From Spirodela intermedia (taxonomy: Eukaryota > Streptophyta > Magnoliopsida > Alismatales > Araceae), in contig LR746273.1 of assembly GCA_902729315.2 (NCBI GenBank), positions 2,457,001 through 2,521,000 on the forward strand: a stretch of 64,000 nucleotides of DNA, read 5' to 3'. Positions 25,219 through 36,870 of the stretch are shown piece by piece. A program made the translations under genes and the position numbers. Numbering within the stretch: position 1 is the first letter of the stretch; every line of letters starts with the position of its first letter. Below the pieces are notes generated by a model. The model did not search any database. It had not been told where the DNA came from and worked only from the letters and a program-made list of their open reading frames with translations.

Positions 25219-25734
25219 TGTTGAGACCCTCACAACCCAAATGGGCTCATGGGGAAAGAGATCTCGAAAAAGTTGGCCCAGCCTAGGAACGAAGGAAGGC
25301 ATACGGATTCAGACACCGAAAGGGACAACCGCGTGGGAGCAGGACACCAATGGAGCACGACAAGTCTCAGGTCCCGTCGGATCCGATCATAACGAGATAG
25401 GAGGCAGTCGTCGACATTAGAGGATTTCGGCTATAAAGAGGGGTCGAACGGCCATGGGAAGGGGAGGTCGAAAGAACCTTGTGAAGAACTCCGTTTGGAG
25501 GCGGAGACTCACCATCTTGCATTGGTGTCCCCGAGACTTGAGAAGTCTTGGTTATTTTGTATTCTCTCTCTCTCTTTATTCCCCTATCACTCGTCGAGGG
25601 CTCTCTCTTCCCTCAAGACTTGATCTTCTGGTGGTAGCCATTTGAAGTCCTAATGCTCAGGAGTTTTTGTATGGGACAATTTATCTATTGAATCAGCTCA
25701 TATGTTTGACGCCTCAATCAAAAGGTCGTCATCA
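25219..25734 (+). repeat. 5' LTR of the gypsy element
   Basis: 516 bp, TG...CA. It contains a TATA-like CTATAAAGAGGGG near 25430 that would suit the LTR promoter. The central 215 bp or so, including this box, has no counterpart in the 3' LTR. Confidence 0.87.
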
Positions 25735-25736
25735 AT

Positions 25737-25749
25737 TGGTATAAGAGCA
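25737..25749 (+). other. Primer-binding site
   Basis: TGGTATAAGAGCA lies two bases after the 5' LTR and differs at one position from the common plant initiator Met-tRNA site TGGTATCAGAGC. Confidence 0.8.
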
Positions 25750-26779
25750 GAAGTGATCACTCTTAACCCACAAGGCTTACAAGTGATGATGCAGACAGCC
25801 CAAAGGATTGAAGCCAAGTTGATGACATTGATGAACGGATGTCGACCATAGCAAGGCAGAGGGACGGAGAAAGGGTCTGTGGTATATGATGGGTGACAGA
25901 TATGCCCCCCACCGAATGGTGCATGCAATTGTGAAGGAGGGCAGGGCCTTGGACCAACTACGACATGCCCATAGATCTCCACCATTGGGCACCTTTGGCT
26001 GACCATTGTCAGTGCCTGCACCTCACAATTGCCGAAATCCAAGCCTGATGAGCCTAAGGCTTATGTTTCTACTGAGATGAGAAATTCGTGCCCGACCATC
26101 AGTGTTGACGAGAGTTGAATATTCTATTCATTCTCATTGACTCTGATTATGTACCAGATGATATACAAGTGGGGAAACTCTCCTAAGACCCATCCCCAGA
26201 CGAAGGTGAGATCATCTAGCTTGAAGCGTCCCTCCACTCACTATCCAGTCACTTCCATAGGTGTGCTATTTCATTCAAAGGGACAGTCCAAGGGTGATAG
26301 GTTTTTGCTATGCTCAACATCGGCGTCACATTCAACTTTGTTGTTAGTTGCTTGGTCTGAGAGCAGCAGCTACCAACTGTCAAGATGACACCATATCGAG
26401 TAGCCACTGACACATACAAGACGATCCTCAACTCAAAAATGTGATGCAATCTCGTCATCGATTTCTTAGATATCGTCATCTCAAACAACTTCCTCCTTTT
26501 TCCTCTTACCTCTTTTGACATAATTTTGAGAATGTATTGGATTGAAGATAGGCACAAGTTAGAGCTTGACCTGGATGACTAGGTATTATTGTTCCCCATC
26601 AAAAAGGAGAAGGTGATAATTGTGACAGAACCCCCTAACTAGAAAAAATGACACCAATAGATACCTTGATTAGTAGACCATATAAGAGAGAAGTATACTT
26701 CGAGTTATTCCAACTTGGGCCTAGCAACCATGAGCTAGATGAAAACTTAACAACAAAACTTTAGGAGTGTTTTTCGCAA

Positions 26780-27862
26780 GTCTTTGCAAACATCATGGGT
26801 CTTTCCCTAATCCATGAATAGGAGCATTAGATCATCATAGAGCCAAGAAATTAGATTGTCTATGCCCATTCTTTTTGCTATCCTCATTGTCAAAAAACTG
26901 AATTGGAGAAGTAGGTGGCAGCCATGTTAATGACTGTGCTCATCCAATACTCTCACAGCCCCTTCTCTAGCCTGACACTTCTTATCTGCAAGAAGGACAA
27001 CTCATGGTGTTTCTGTGGATTATCGCACGCTAAACATGGTAATAATTCCAGATTGGTCTTATTCTAGTTTTAGATAAGCTCATCGACGAGCTACATGGAG
27101 CCATCATCTTCTCGAAGTTAGACTTGTGATCCAGCTACCATTAGATCCATGTTTGAATGGAGGATGTGTTGAAGATGGTATTTTGAATACATCATAGGCA
27201 TTACGAGTGTCTCGTCATGCCCTTTGGCTTTTTCAACAGCCCAATGACCTTCCATGCTGCCATGAATTACATCTTTCACTTTATTCTTGTGATGATTCAT
27301 GTTGATGTTTTTCAACAATATCGTTGTTTGTAGTCAAACATAAGGGCTGTCTTGTCTAAGTATTTCTCATCCTCCATGAACATCAATTTCACATTCACTC
27401 AAAGAAATATTTATTCAGCCAGACAACAATTGCATACCTAGGCCACTGGATATCAATAGAAAGAGTCGCTATAGACCTTGAAAAGATTGTCGCCGTCTGC
27501 CAATGGTTGTCTCCCACAACCTTTCGAGACCTTAGAGGTTTCTTAGGCCTAACAGGATATTATTGTCACTTCATTCATGTCTTTGGACAAATTATTTGGC
27601 CCATGACCCAACAACTGAAGGAGGCATTCACTTGTAACTCAACTGTCGAAGAAGCCTTTGAACAGCTCAAACAAGCCTTGAAGACAATCCCTAGTACTGA
27701 CCTTGCTGGATTTCTCCACCATGTTTGAGCTCGAGGTAGACGCCTCTAGTTATCGAATAGGAGCTGTCCTCATGCAGCATCAGAAGCACGTGACTTTCTT
27801 CAGCTAGGCTCTAATAGACCCTCTATAGAAGCCCACTTACAAGCATGAGCTCTAAGCCATAG
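26780..27862 (+). pseudogene. Gypsy reverse transcriptase and RNase H remnant, 5' part
   Basis: Frames with stops still spell the Ty3 reverse transcriptase landmarks in order: FCVDYRTLN near 27015, DELHGAIIFSKLDL near 27085 and YECLVMPFGFFNSP near 27205. The link region (AYLGHWIS, FRDLRGFLGLTGYY) lies at 27430-27560, and the RNase H start (FELEVDASSYRIGAVL) at 27724-27771. The frame is cut at 27862 by the solo LTR. It is non-functional. Confidence 0.87.
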
Positions 27863-29497
27863 TGATAAGTCTTTATTATCATGAGTTAATAATTAGTAAA
27901 TAATATAGTTTCAGCCTTAACTCATGATAAATAGACTTATATTTGTGTTAAAGTATGATCTGTGATTTTCAGTTGATTAACGTGATTTTTTGGGTAATTA
28001 TGTAATTTTATATGATTTTTACAGTCTTATTTTTGAGATAAATAAAGAACAAGAAAGAAAAATAAAAATATTACAAAATGGGAGGACCCGCCGGCCAGTC
28101 GGGCCTTCAAGCGGGTCAGAAGTGCAGTCAGGGAATAGCCACGAGTAGGGGCTCGAGCGGCTTAGCTTGGACCGATAGGGGCACGTGTGCACCACTCCCC
28201 TTCCACGTCACCAGTGGCTAGCCGACTGTGGGGAAAGGAGTGGTCGTACATGTGAGAGAAGGGACTTTGCTTACAAAGCTAACATTACTATATATTCGTC
28301 TGAAAAATCGGCACACAACTGATATGGGACTAAACCCGCGTCACACCTTCCTTAGAGGCGGGTGATCGGCGCGTGTTTGAATCCTCTCAGAGTCAAAATT
28401 CATATATTTTATCTGATTATCGCGACTTTCTTGCAGATCGCCGGTGAAGGATTAAGCATTGAGAATCGCTGGATCATCGGCAAAAATCTCGTTAACGTGA
28501 TTCGCGGAGCATTGCTACTAAAATTATTGAACGATTCGCGATAAAAGGATCACGAATCCATCGAGTAAATCATCTTCGATTGATCGACAAACAAGCCATC
28601 GTCGGGAAGAGGACGATCCATTGGGAGACGAGTCACCACCTCTTGAGAGTGTACCGGATACGATGAAGAGCCTCCTCTTGCTGCGTGGACCTGAGGATGA
28701 AGATCCCTAACATGCACCCCACCTCCATCCAGCTCCTCTCTGTCGGGTGACAGTCACCAGAGAGTTGCAAAGTCGCTATTTTTCTGCTCCGCCGAGTGAC
28801 AACTATTGGAGACGATTCGACGACCCACTTCATTGATCTCTAGATTTCGCGAGAAGATCTAGAGATTGCCCACGCTGTCTTTGTCCAAGGAGAGCCTTCG
28901 AGGCTGTGGACACTACACAACGATCCTCCCGAATGCTCAAGATTCTAGAGCATCGCCGACGTACCACCGTCGTGATGCCGGAACTCTATTTTCCTACTTT
29001 TAATTTACTTTACACTTCATTTAGTGATAATTTTTGTATTTTTCAATTACCAAAATATACTTTGTTCAATTACGATTCTTCTAACTTTTATAGATCTTAA
29101 TTTGATTAATTAAATCATTTGTAATCGCTTATGCAAGAATTGTCGGGCAGAATTTTATTTCCACCCGATTCGCGTTCGCTAGGCGCTGACATCATCTCGA
29201 CGTCCGCACCCTTATTTCTCTTTTTCATGAATTTTAAATATATTTCCTTTTTATTTCCTAGTATAAAATTCATAGAAAATCGTATTAATTGAGAAAAGTT
29301 CTGAATAATTACTAGATATTATATTACATCCTTGCGATTGACTTAAAAAATTATCGCTATTTTTGGAAGTTTTATTGAATTATAATTGATATATTTATTT
29401 AGAAATACTTCTAAATATCTGAAAATTCGTATTTTCTAGTTTTATAAATTTTATATTTGTGTGATTTAATTCACAATGACTGAGTCATGTCACATAG
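27858..29497 (+). mobile_element. Nested solo LTR, family A copy 1, with 5-bp target duplication
   Basis: The inserted unit is 27863-29492 (1,630 bp). It starts TGATAAGTC and ends GAGTCATGTCA, and is bordered by CATAG on both sides (27858-27862 and 29493-29497). Joining the flanks restores the gypsy RNase H reading. It contains a G-box GCACGTGTGC at 28181-28190 and a TATA-like TATATATTCG near 28291. No coding domain is present, so it fits a solo LTR left by recombination or a non-coding element. Confidence 0.88.
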
Positions 29498-30860
29498 TCC
29501 TCACCATCTTTAGATGGTGGTATTACCTTCTTGACTACAAGTTCTTGATTTTTACAAATCAATGGGGCTTGAAGTTCCTTCTAGAGCAACATCAGGTCCT
29601 CTTAAATTATCAAAAATGACTAGCAAATGTTATTTTGTTTGACTTTGAGATATGCTTCAAATCAGGCCATAAGAACTGAGTGATGGTTGCCTTGTCTTGG
29701 GTCCTTGAACAAGTATGACTCTAGATGTTAGCTCTCTCTCATCTAGAGCTACTTTACTTGCCAAAAATTGCTTCAGAGAATCATTGATGAACTGTCTACT
29801 AAGTGAGTGAAATAGGGACACTACTTGCTACAGCAAGGTCACCTCTTCCACTGTAGAATCTCTTCCACCCTTTCTTTGGGAGTTCTATGATGTAGTAAGT
29901 GGAGGCCATTCTAGTTTTTAATGGACCTTCATTTGACTTAAACAAAGCATTTGTTGGCAAGGAATGAAAGTAACAATCAAACACTATGTGGCCACTTGCC
30001 TGATCTACCAAATGAGTAAATCAGAGGTCTTCTTCAACCTTTATTCATTTCATACTACATATAGGAAGACTTGATGATGGACTTTATCAAAGGGTTCTCC
30101 ATCTCCAATGGTTGGAATGCTATTTTGGTCATTGTTGATTGACTTAGTAAGTGTACTCATTTTTCTGCCTTTTGTCATCTCGTCACAACACAAATTGTAA
30201 TCAAAGGGGTCATCCAAGATATTGTCTAACTACATGGATTTTTGTGGTCCATCCTTACTAGTCAAGACTAGATCTTTATGACTACCTTCTGACAAGCTCT
30301 CTACCATCAACAAAGGATCACACTTAAATAGACCAATGTTTATCGTTCAAAGATTGACGACCAATCGGAGGTGCTCAACTGCAAGCTTAAAACATATTTC
30401 CATTGTTTCACTAGTGAACACCTAAAATAGTGGTATCGGTGACTTCCATGGGCAGAGTTCTAGTAGAACATGAACTTCAACTATTCCACAGGGATGACCT
30501 TATTTTAGATAATTTATGGATGACCTTCACTAGTGAACCAATGACATTGGGTGATTTAGAATGATTGTAGGAACAAGATGAGATCATTGTAGCTCAGACA
30601 AAATTTGACACGTGCCCAAGCTCAGTTGAAGCACTTTGCAGACTACAAACAAAGAGAACTTGAGTTCTAAGTAGGCGAATGGGTCTACCTTTGCTTACGT
30701 CCATACCACCAGACCACACATCGTATGTTGACCCTATGCAAAGCTTGCTCCTCACTTTTATGGCCCATTTAAGGTCTTTCACCACATTGAGCTAGTAGTG
30801 TACCATTGGACCTTCCTACCTCAACCCAAGTCCATCTAGTATTCCTTGTGTTCTAGTTAA
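29498..30860 (+). pseudogene. Gypsy RNase H end and integrase remnant
   Basis: After the nested LTR the RNase H resumes (FLIFTNQWGLKFLLEQHQ near 29548). The integrase follows: a zinc-region remnant near 29830, MDFIKGFSISNGWNAILVIV at about 30075-30135, and a C-terminal part with GEWVYLCLRP near 30674. Stops and frame changes occur throughout, and the C-terminal part ends near 30860. Confidence 0.82.
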
Positions 30861-31106
30861 AGAGGGGGGAGCAACGTGCAGAGCCCCAAGCAATGCTTGA
30901 GTTACTGGTGGATTGTGACTTGTACTGGACAATAGTTCTGGGTTGGGTACGGACGTCCACTATTTCCCTCATTATCTCAAAGTACTATTGTATTAGGACA
31001 GGCTGCCACCCGAGTTTGCCACTTAGGAAAATGTCTGTGACATCATGTGACAATTTCTTGGTTTCCACCTTGAGGGCAAGGTGTGTAAATGGGGGGGAGG
31101 GAGTAT

Positions 31107-31407
31107 TGTTGAGACCTAGACAACCCAAATGGGCTCATGGGTAAACAAGTCTCAAAGAAATCGGCCCAACCTAAGAAGGAAGCAAGGCAAACAAGATTCA
31201 GATACCGAAAAGAGACAACAACATGTGGGAGCATGCATGCCAGAAGATGTGTGCAGCAAATGGAATTCGGCTAGGAATCATGGTAGGCCTTACACTGATA
31301 GAGAATTGGTAAATCTCAAGTCCTTAGTGCTCGGGAGTTTTTGTATTAGACAATTTATGTATCAAATCAGCTTGTGTATTGACTCCTTAGTCAAAGGGTC
31401 ATCATCA
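31107..31407 (+). repeat. 3' LTR of the gypsy element, internally deleted
   Basis: 301 bp, against 516 bp for the 5' LTR. The first 130 bp and the last 100 bp correspond; the middle, which holds the TATA-like box in the 5' LTR, is missing. A purine-rich tract (GGGGGGGAGGGAG) lies just before it. Confidence 0.85.
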
Positions 31408-31559
31408 GAGGGGTGCCACGACACAAATCAAAGATGATAATGGAAGTCGATAATGGGGGAAGGCCGACTGATGATGGGTGGCGACGATCAATTGGTGCCT
31501 CCACTACCTTAGAATCTTTTCCTCTAATGTTTGTCTTCTTCTTCTTCTTCTTCTTCTTC

Positions 31560-31595
<36 letters not shown>

Positions 31596-32020
31596 TTCTT
31601 CTTTTTCTTCTTACTGACTTTGCCTTGATCGCCTACTCTAGCTCAACTGTGTAGTGTTTCTCTTCTTTTACACTCATAGCCTGGCTCTTAAAGGATCCTT
31701 TGTCCACATGAGCCCATATATAATTCTCTCTGGAGGGACTCTCCTTGAGCTAATTAATAGGCTTTTCTTTGGCTTAAAATGGGCCATTCAAGTCCATATG
31801 GTAGGCAGTCTAATGGCAATGTTAATGGGCCATGAAGGTCAAGATTTGTAAACTAGTTGTTTGATCGTGAGATGACTTAAATCCTACAGCACATCAGACA
31901 TAGATGTGTGTTGTTGGGAGGAATGAACAACATATTGATTCATGAGAGATGTTCCCCTCATCTTAGAGATCGACAGGTTCCTCTTCTTCTTGATATCCAC
32001 AACAAACATCATGAATTGAT
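31408..32020 (-). pseudogene. Duplicated PUX10 upstream region, displaced by the gypsy insertion
   Basis: Begins GTGCCACGACAC, matching GGGCACGACACC at about 19900, and follows the PUX10 leader and promoter (about 19900-20420) with many C-to-T and G-to-A changes. The phrase CATCTTAGAGATCGACAGG near 31960 corresponds to the one near 20405. A CTT triplet run of the parent has grown to a 60-70 bp TTC/TCA array at about 31542-31612. Confidence 0.85.
31542..31612. repeat. (CTT)n(CAT)n trinucleotide array
   Basis: TTC triplets, then TCA triplets, then TTC-rich sequence again, where the parental locus (about 20047-20061) has only three CTT units. Confidence 0.95.
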
Positions 32021-32129
32021 TAATAATGATGACTTCTAAATTCATTGAAAGTGAACATAAAAGAAATGATCAAGTTATGAGGAATCTTGATGAGAATAAG
32101 TCTTCCACCATAACATCTCTAATCTACAT

Positions 32130-33660
32130 CTTAATGCTATTGAGACAACCCACACACTATTGGGTCAAAAATGGACTATTCTCTCATTCTCTAGAAGCTT
32201 CACTTGTAAGAAAAGAAAAAATATAGATAAAAAGGGGAGAGATTTGAGAGAGAGAGACAAGATAATTAAGGGAGAAGAGAGATCTCAAGAAGAATAATTT
32301 ATTTTTTATTCATTGTCTTCAAAAAAGAAAAAATATATGCCTTATTTATTGAAAAGTAAAAAGATAACTACCCCCCCAAAAAGAGACATTTATGACTTAT
32401 GTGTGAGCATGCCCACACATCTTGGAACTAATGGTTTTAACCACTTGAGTTTTTTACTCTCTCTCACTACACGACACTTGAATGGGTTAGACAAAAGGAG
32501 ACTCCACGCATGTCTCTTGAATAGGTCATATATGATGTGTTGTCACTGCAAACAAACTCCACCTTGGCAGCCATCATCACTACACCCAGAGTTGACATCG
32601 ATCAATTATAAGTTATCTATCTTTTACAAGGTACCTACAATATGAATCAAATCTAGATAATGCTTGAACTTCTTCACTATGATAAACTTTATCAACATGT
32701 GTGCAACATTCTCCTCGATGTAAATATTATTTAAAAAGATATCTAAAAAATTCACCAACTTATGAATTTTGTGATACTACACATCAATATATTTTGTCGT
32801 GTATGATATACTTAATTATTTACTAATCAAAGAATATTATGATTGTTATAACGTAGATGAACTTTACCCTATTAGATCCTAAGTTTGTTTGATTTTCTCT
32901 TTAGTCACAAGGCCTCTTTGGCTGCTTTAATAACCTATTATATACTCTACCTCAATGATAAATAATGCAACACTAGTATGAAGTGTAGACTTTGAACTCA
33001 CAAGTCCACCAATAATGATGAAAACACAATCCATCACATTTTTTTGATGATTTAAATCTTCGACAAAATCTATGTCAACAAAATCATTAGCAAAAAGATA
33101 ATTTATTTATTAAAATAGGTTTTAAATTTAAAAAATCTTTTAAATATTAAAAAAATAATTTCATTGTACACCAATACTCATTTTTATGTTATTTATAATT
33201 TTTTTTACAAACCTAACTATATGAGCAATATTAATCTTGTATAGACCTTAGTATATATAAAAGAGTTAATTGCATAGATATAAAGAATTTATTTTATCTT
33301 AGTAATATCTTTCCTTATATGTCAGATACTAAATATTAAATAATTTAAAATGTCTAATAAAGCTAGAGGAGTGCCTACTATTTTAACATTGCCTATATTA
33401 AATAGATCTACCACCTTCATAAGATAATTCTTGTGAGTCAACTATAGCTGACCTCTCTCTTGGTCGTTAAAGATCTTCATATCAATGATCTTTTTTACCA
33501 CTCGAAGATTCTTCATGTTAAATATTTTACTCAATAATCCTTTCAATCTAATAATTTCATGTGAATTCTTCAAAGTAATAAATATATCATCAACATAATG
33601 TATCAAAATAATTTGAACTATCACCACATGTCATCATATAAACACTAGTCAAAATCATAT
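32130..33660 (-). mobile_element. Ty1/copia retrotransposon remnant (RT end, RNase H, LTR piece)
   Basis: On the minus strand a reverse transcriptase segment at about 33627-33442 reads YVDDIFITLKNSHEI and MKNLRVVKKIIDMKI, the copia-type YVDD region. Further down, KSTLHTSVALF and EVEYIIGY (near 32960) are RNase H landmarks, followed by KYIDV.YHKIHKLV near 32780. A purine-rich CCAAGGTGGAGTTTG on the minus strand (about 32565) precedes a probable 3' LTR reaching to about 32130. The 5' two thirds of the element is missing and the frames are broken. Confidence 0.8.
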
Positions 33661-34476
33661 ATCATGTTGACATAGGCGAGAAAAACCCTAGAATCCATAA
33701 TCCTTATCTAAGAAAGAAGAGGAGTACATGAGGTTATATAGAGTCCCTCGTATCGTAATGACTCCTTAGCCATTAGATCATTCTTTAAGGCCATGTGCAT
33801 GTTGAGCGGCGTTAGATTCACGAACTACCAATGGATCACTTTACATATTTGGTATCGTGGTGGCTCGTTAGTCACAAGATTTGGCTCATCTGATGAAGTG
33901 GTTCACTACATACTGCTAGATCACACCACACTCTAAATGGCTACTCGAAGATGAATGAAAACTTTTAGTCTCACATTAGAAATATTATAGACACATGAGC
34001 TGAATATAAATCAAAGCTACCGCCTCTCATTAGAGATCTCTTATCCCAAAATAAAATAATGTTTAGGACCATCTTGAGAGAAGGCAAAAGGGTGGTCCAC
34101 CCTCGCCGTGCACATATGTATGGACGCTCTTTGCCCCACAATCGATTGGCCACTAGGACGAGGAAGGAGAGTGATGCACATGTGCACAAAGCGAGTCCTT
34201 CATCACTTGAGCCTAACTCATGGGTCCCTCAATTTGGGTCTACTCACTCGACTGCAGCGCCCCTCTAAGTTGATTGCGGAGTGTTGGCTTGTTAGTGGGT
34301 AGAATATTTTTATATTTTATTCTTTTATATTTTTGAATAATCTAAAATTACACTAAATATTGTAACTTCAGACTCCTAAAATTAAAAAATATCATATATT
34401 TATTTTATAAGTTAATAAAATAAAATAAAATAAAATAATTAATTAAAACATAAAAATTTAGCTTTAATAGGTGATA
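33661..34476 (-). mobile_element. Family B LTR fragment (copy B3)
   Basis: The reverse complement of about 37540-38150 (copy B1), including the core with a TGCACATGTGCA box near 34180 and the AT-rich start ending in CTATTAAAGCTAAA at 34476. It abuts the family A copy that starts at 34477. No coding content. Confidence 0.75.
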
Positions 34477-35314
34477 AGTCTTCATTATCATGAGTTAATA
34501 ATTAGTAAATAATATAATTTTAGCTTTAACTCATAATAAATAGACTTATATTTATATTGAATTGTGAAAATTAATTTTTAATTAATTAACATAAATAAGG
34601 ATAACAGTTGTCAGAGATGATTTGATGACTTATTTCATTGATCTCTAGATTTTACTAAGAGATCTAGAGATTGTGTACGTTGTTGTTATCAAAGGAGAGC
34701 CTTTGAGGTTGTGGACATTGTGCGACGATCCTTTCGAATACTTAGGATTCTAGTGCATCACCGACACATCATCACCGCAACATCGGAACTTTATTTTTCT
34801 ATTTTCAACTTAATTTTCACTTCATTTAGTGATAATTTGTGTGATTTAAATTTACCAAACTATTTTTCATTCAATTACGATTCTTCTGGCTTTTACAGAT
34901 CTTAATTTGATTGACTAATCATAAGTAATCATTTACATAAAAATTACTAGACAAAACTCTATTTTCACCCAATTCACGTTCCTTAGGCACTGATGTCATC
35001 TTGATATCTGCACCCTTATTTCTCTTTTTTATAAATTTAAAATATATTTTATTTTCATTTCTTAGTATAAAATTTATAAAAAGTCATATTCTTTGAGAAA
35101 AATTTTGGAACATTACTCAATATTATATAAGATCCGTATGATCAACTTGGAAAATTATCACTATTTTTGAAATTTTATTGAATTATAATTAATACATTTG
35201 TTCATAAATACTTCTAAATATTTACAAATTGATATTTTCTAGTTTAATAAATTTTAAATTTTCTAAGTCACTCAAAAAATTTGTGATTCCATCGCACTAT
35301 AGGTTACTTGTTAA
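34477..35314 (+). mobile_element. Family A LTR, internally deleted (copy A2)
   Basis: Starts TGATAAGTC like copy A1, then jumps at about 34605 to the segment equivalent to 28790, so the central core is missing. It continues to about 35265 in parallel with 28790-29460. Its last 50 bp are not like the A1 end. Confidence 0.82.
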
Positions 35315-36520
35315 TGTGACATAGTCATTGCATAATAAATCACGTAAATTTAAAATTTATAATAATAGAAAATACTAATTTTTTAAATAGTTTAAAATAT
35401 TTTTGAAGAAGTATATTAATTATAATTCAATAAAAAATCTAAAACAGTGGAAAATTTTCAAGTGGAACACAAGAATGTAATATAAGATCAGGTAATATTT
35501 CAAAATCTTCCTCATAGAATATGATTTTTTATGAATTTTAGACTAAGAAATAAAAATGAAATATATTTAAAATTCATGAGAAAGAGAAATAAGGGTGTGG
35601 ACATCAGGATGATATTAGTGCTTGATGAACATGAATCGAGTAGAAACGAAGTTCCACTTGACGATTCTTACCTAAGTTATATGGACGATTTAATTGGTAA
35701 AATTAAGATATGTAAAAGTTAGAAGAATTGTAATCGAATGAAGAATAGTTTGGAAAATTTATATCACACATATTATCATTAAGTGAAGTGAAAATTAAGT
35801 TGAAAATAAGAAAGGTAGAGTTACAGCCTTGCGATAGTGATTGTGAGAATTCTGTGCTCAGGAGGGCTATCGAATGATGTCCACAACCTCAAAGACACAA
35901 CCTAGACATTCATTGGATCTCCTTTCAAAGTCTAAAATATGGTGGCAGAAGTTAATAGTTGAAAAATAATAAAATAGAGTTTTGACATCGCGGTAGTGAT
36001 GCAACGACGATGCATTAGAATCTTGAGCATTTAAGAGGATTGTCATATAGTGTCCACAGCCTCGAAGACTCTCATTAGATAAAGACAACATAGGTAATCT
36101 TTAAACTTTTTTGTGAAGTCTAGAGATCAATAAAATAGGACGTCAAATCATCTTTGGTAGCTTTCACTCAACATAGTAAAAAAATGACAATTTTGCAGCT
36201 CTTTGATGATTGCCACATGATGAAGATGAGTTAGATGGAGATAATAATTTTACTCAATAGATTCACAATCCTTTTATCATGAATCATTCAACAATTTCAG
36301 TAATGATGCTTTGTGAATCACATTCACAAGATTTTTACTAACGTTTGAGTGATTTTGGCAAGTTAATTCTTTATTAATAATTTTAAAAAAATCACAATTT
36401 AATCATATAAAAATGTGAGTTTTGACTTTAGTAGGATTGGAACCCTTGCTAGTCACTCGTCTAGATGAGAGAGAGTAAAATAAGTACACAAATACCTTTA
36501 TAAAGTGACGTCATGATACT
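35315..36520 (-). mobile_element. Family A LTR fragment (copy A3), inverted relative to A2
   Basis: Starts on the plus strand with TGTGACATAGTCATTG, the reverse complement of the family A 3' end, and runs backwards through the LTR to about 36520, where the AT-rich 5' part is lost. It contains an extra copy of about 175 bp with the phrase GTCCACA(A/G)CCTC.AAGAC (near 35878 and 36051), absent from A6. Confidence 0.8.
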
Positions 36521-36870
36521 ACTGATAACTTGTGAAATTATATACTAATCTATTATCAAATTAGGGAGAATAATCTATATTTGAGAAATATTTCACAAGT
36601 TATCATGTTAATTATTTTATTTGTCATTTAAATGAAGCTCTCTAAATCTTAATTTAAATTGATATTTGATAAATACAAATAAAATTGATAAAAAAATATT
36701 TCATATCATGAGATGTAACTTTTATTTATTTTATTTTGTAAGTAAAATCTTATTGTGCTAAAATTTTATGATTAATTGAAATATATTTTATATAATTATT
36801 TTGAAAAAAATTAGGCATTAAAATAAATAAGGCAGTGATTATTATATACAATAACACTTGCATGATATTT
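36521..36870. other. AT-rich spacer between two family A fragments
   Basis: About 350 bp of very AT-rich DNA with no similarity that I can see to families A or B and no coding frame. Confidence 0.5.

Larger units (their letters stand above)
25219..31407 (+). mobile_element. Degenerate Ty3/gypsy LTR retrotransposon with a nested solo LTR
   Basis: 5' LTR 25219-25734 and 3' LTR 31107-31407 both begin TGTTGAGACC and end CATCA. The flanks GATGG (25214-25218) and GAGGG (31408-31412, overlapping the displaced flank) look like a 5-bp target duplication with one change. A primer-binding site similar to the initiator Met-tRNA site starts at 25737, and a polypurine stretch lies at about 31091-31103. 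The order of protease/reverse transcriptase, RNase H and integrase is that of Ty3/gypsy. All frames are broken by many stops, so the element is dead. Removing the 1,635 bp nested insertion and its duplicated target leaves about 4.55 kb. Confidence 0.9.
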
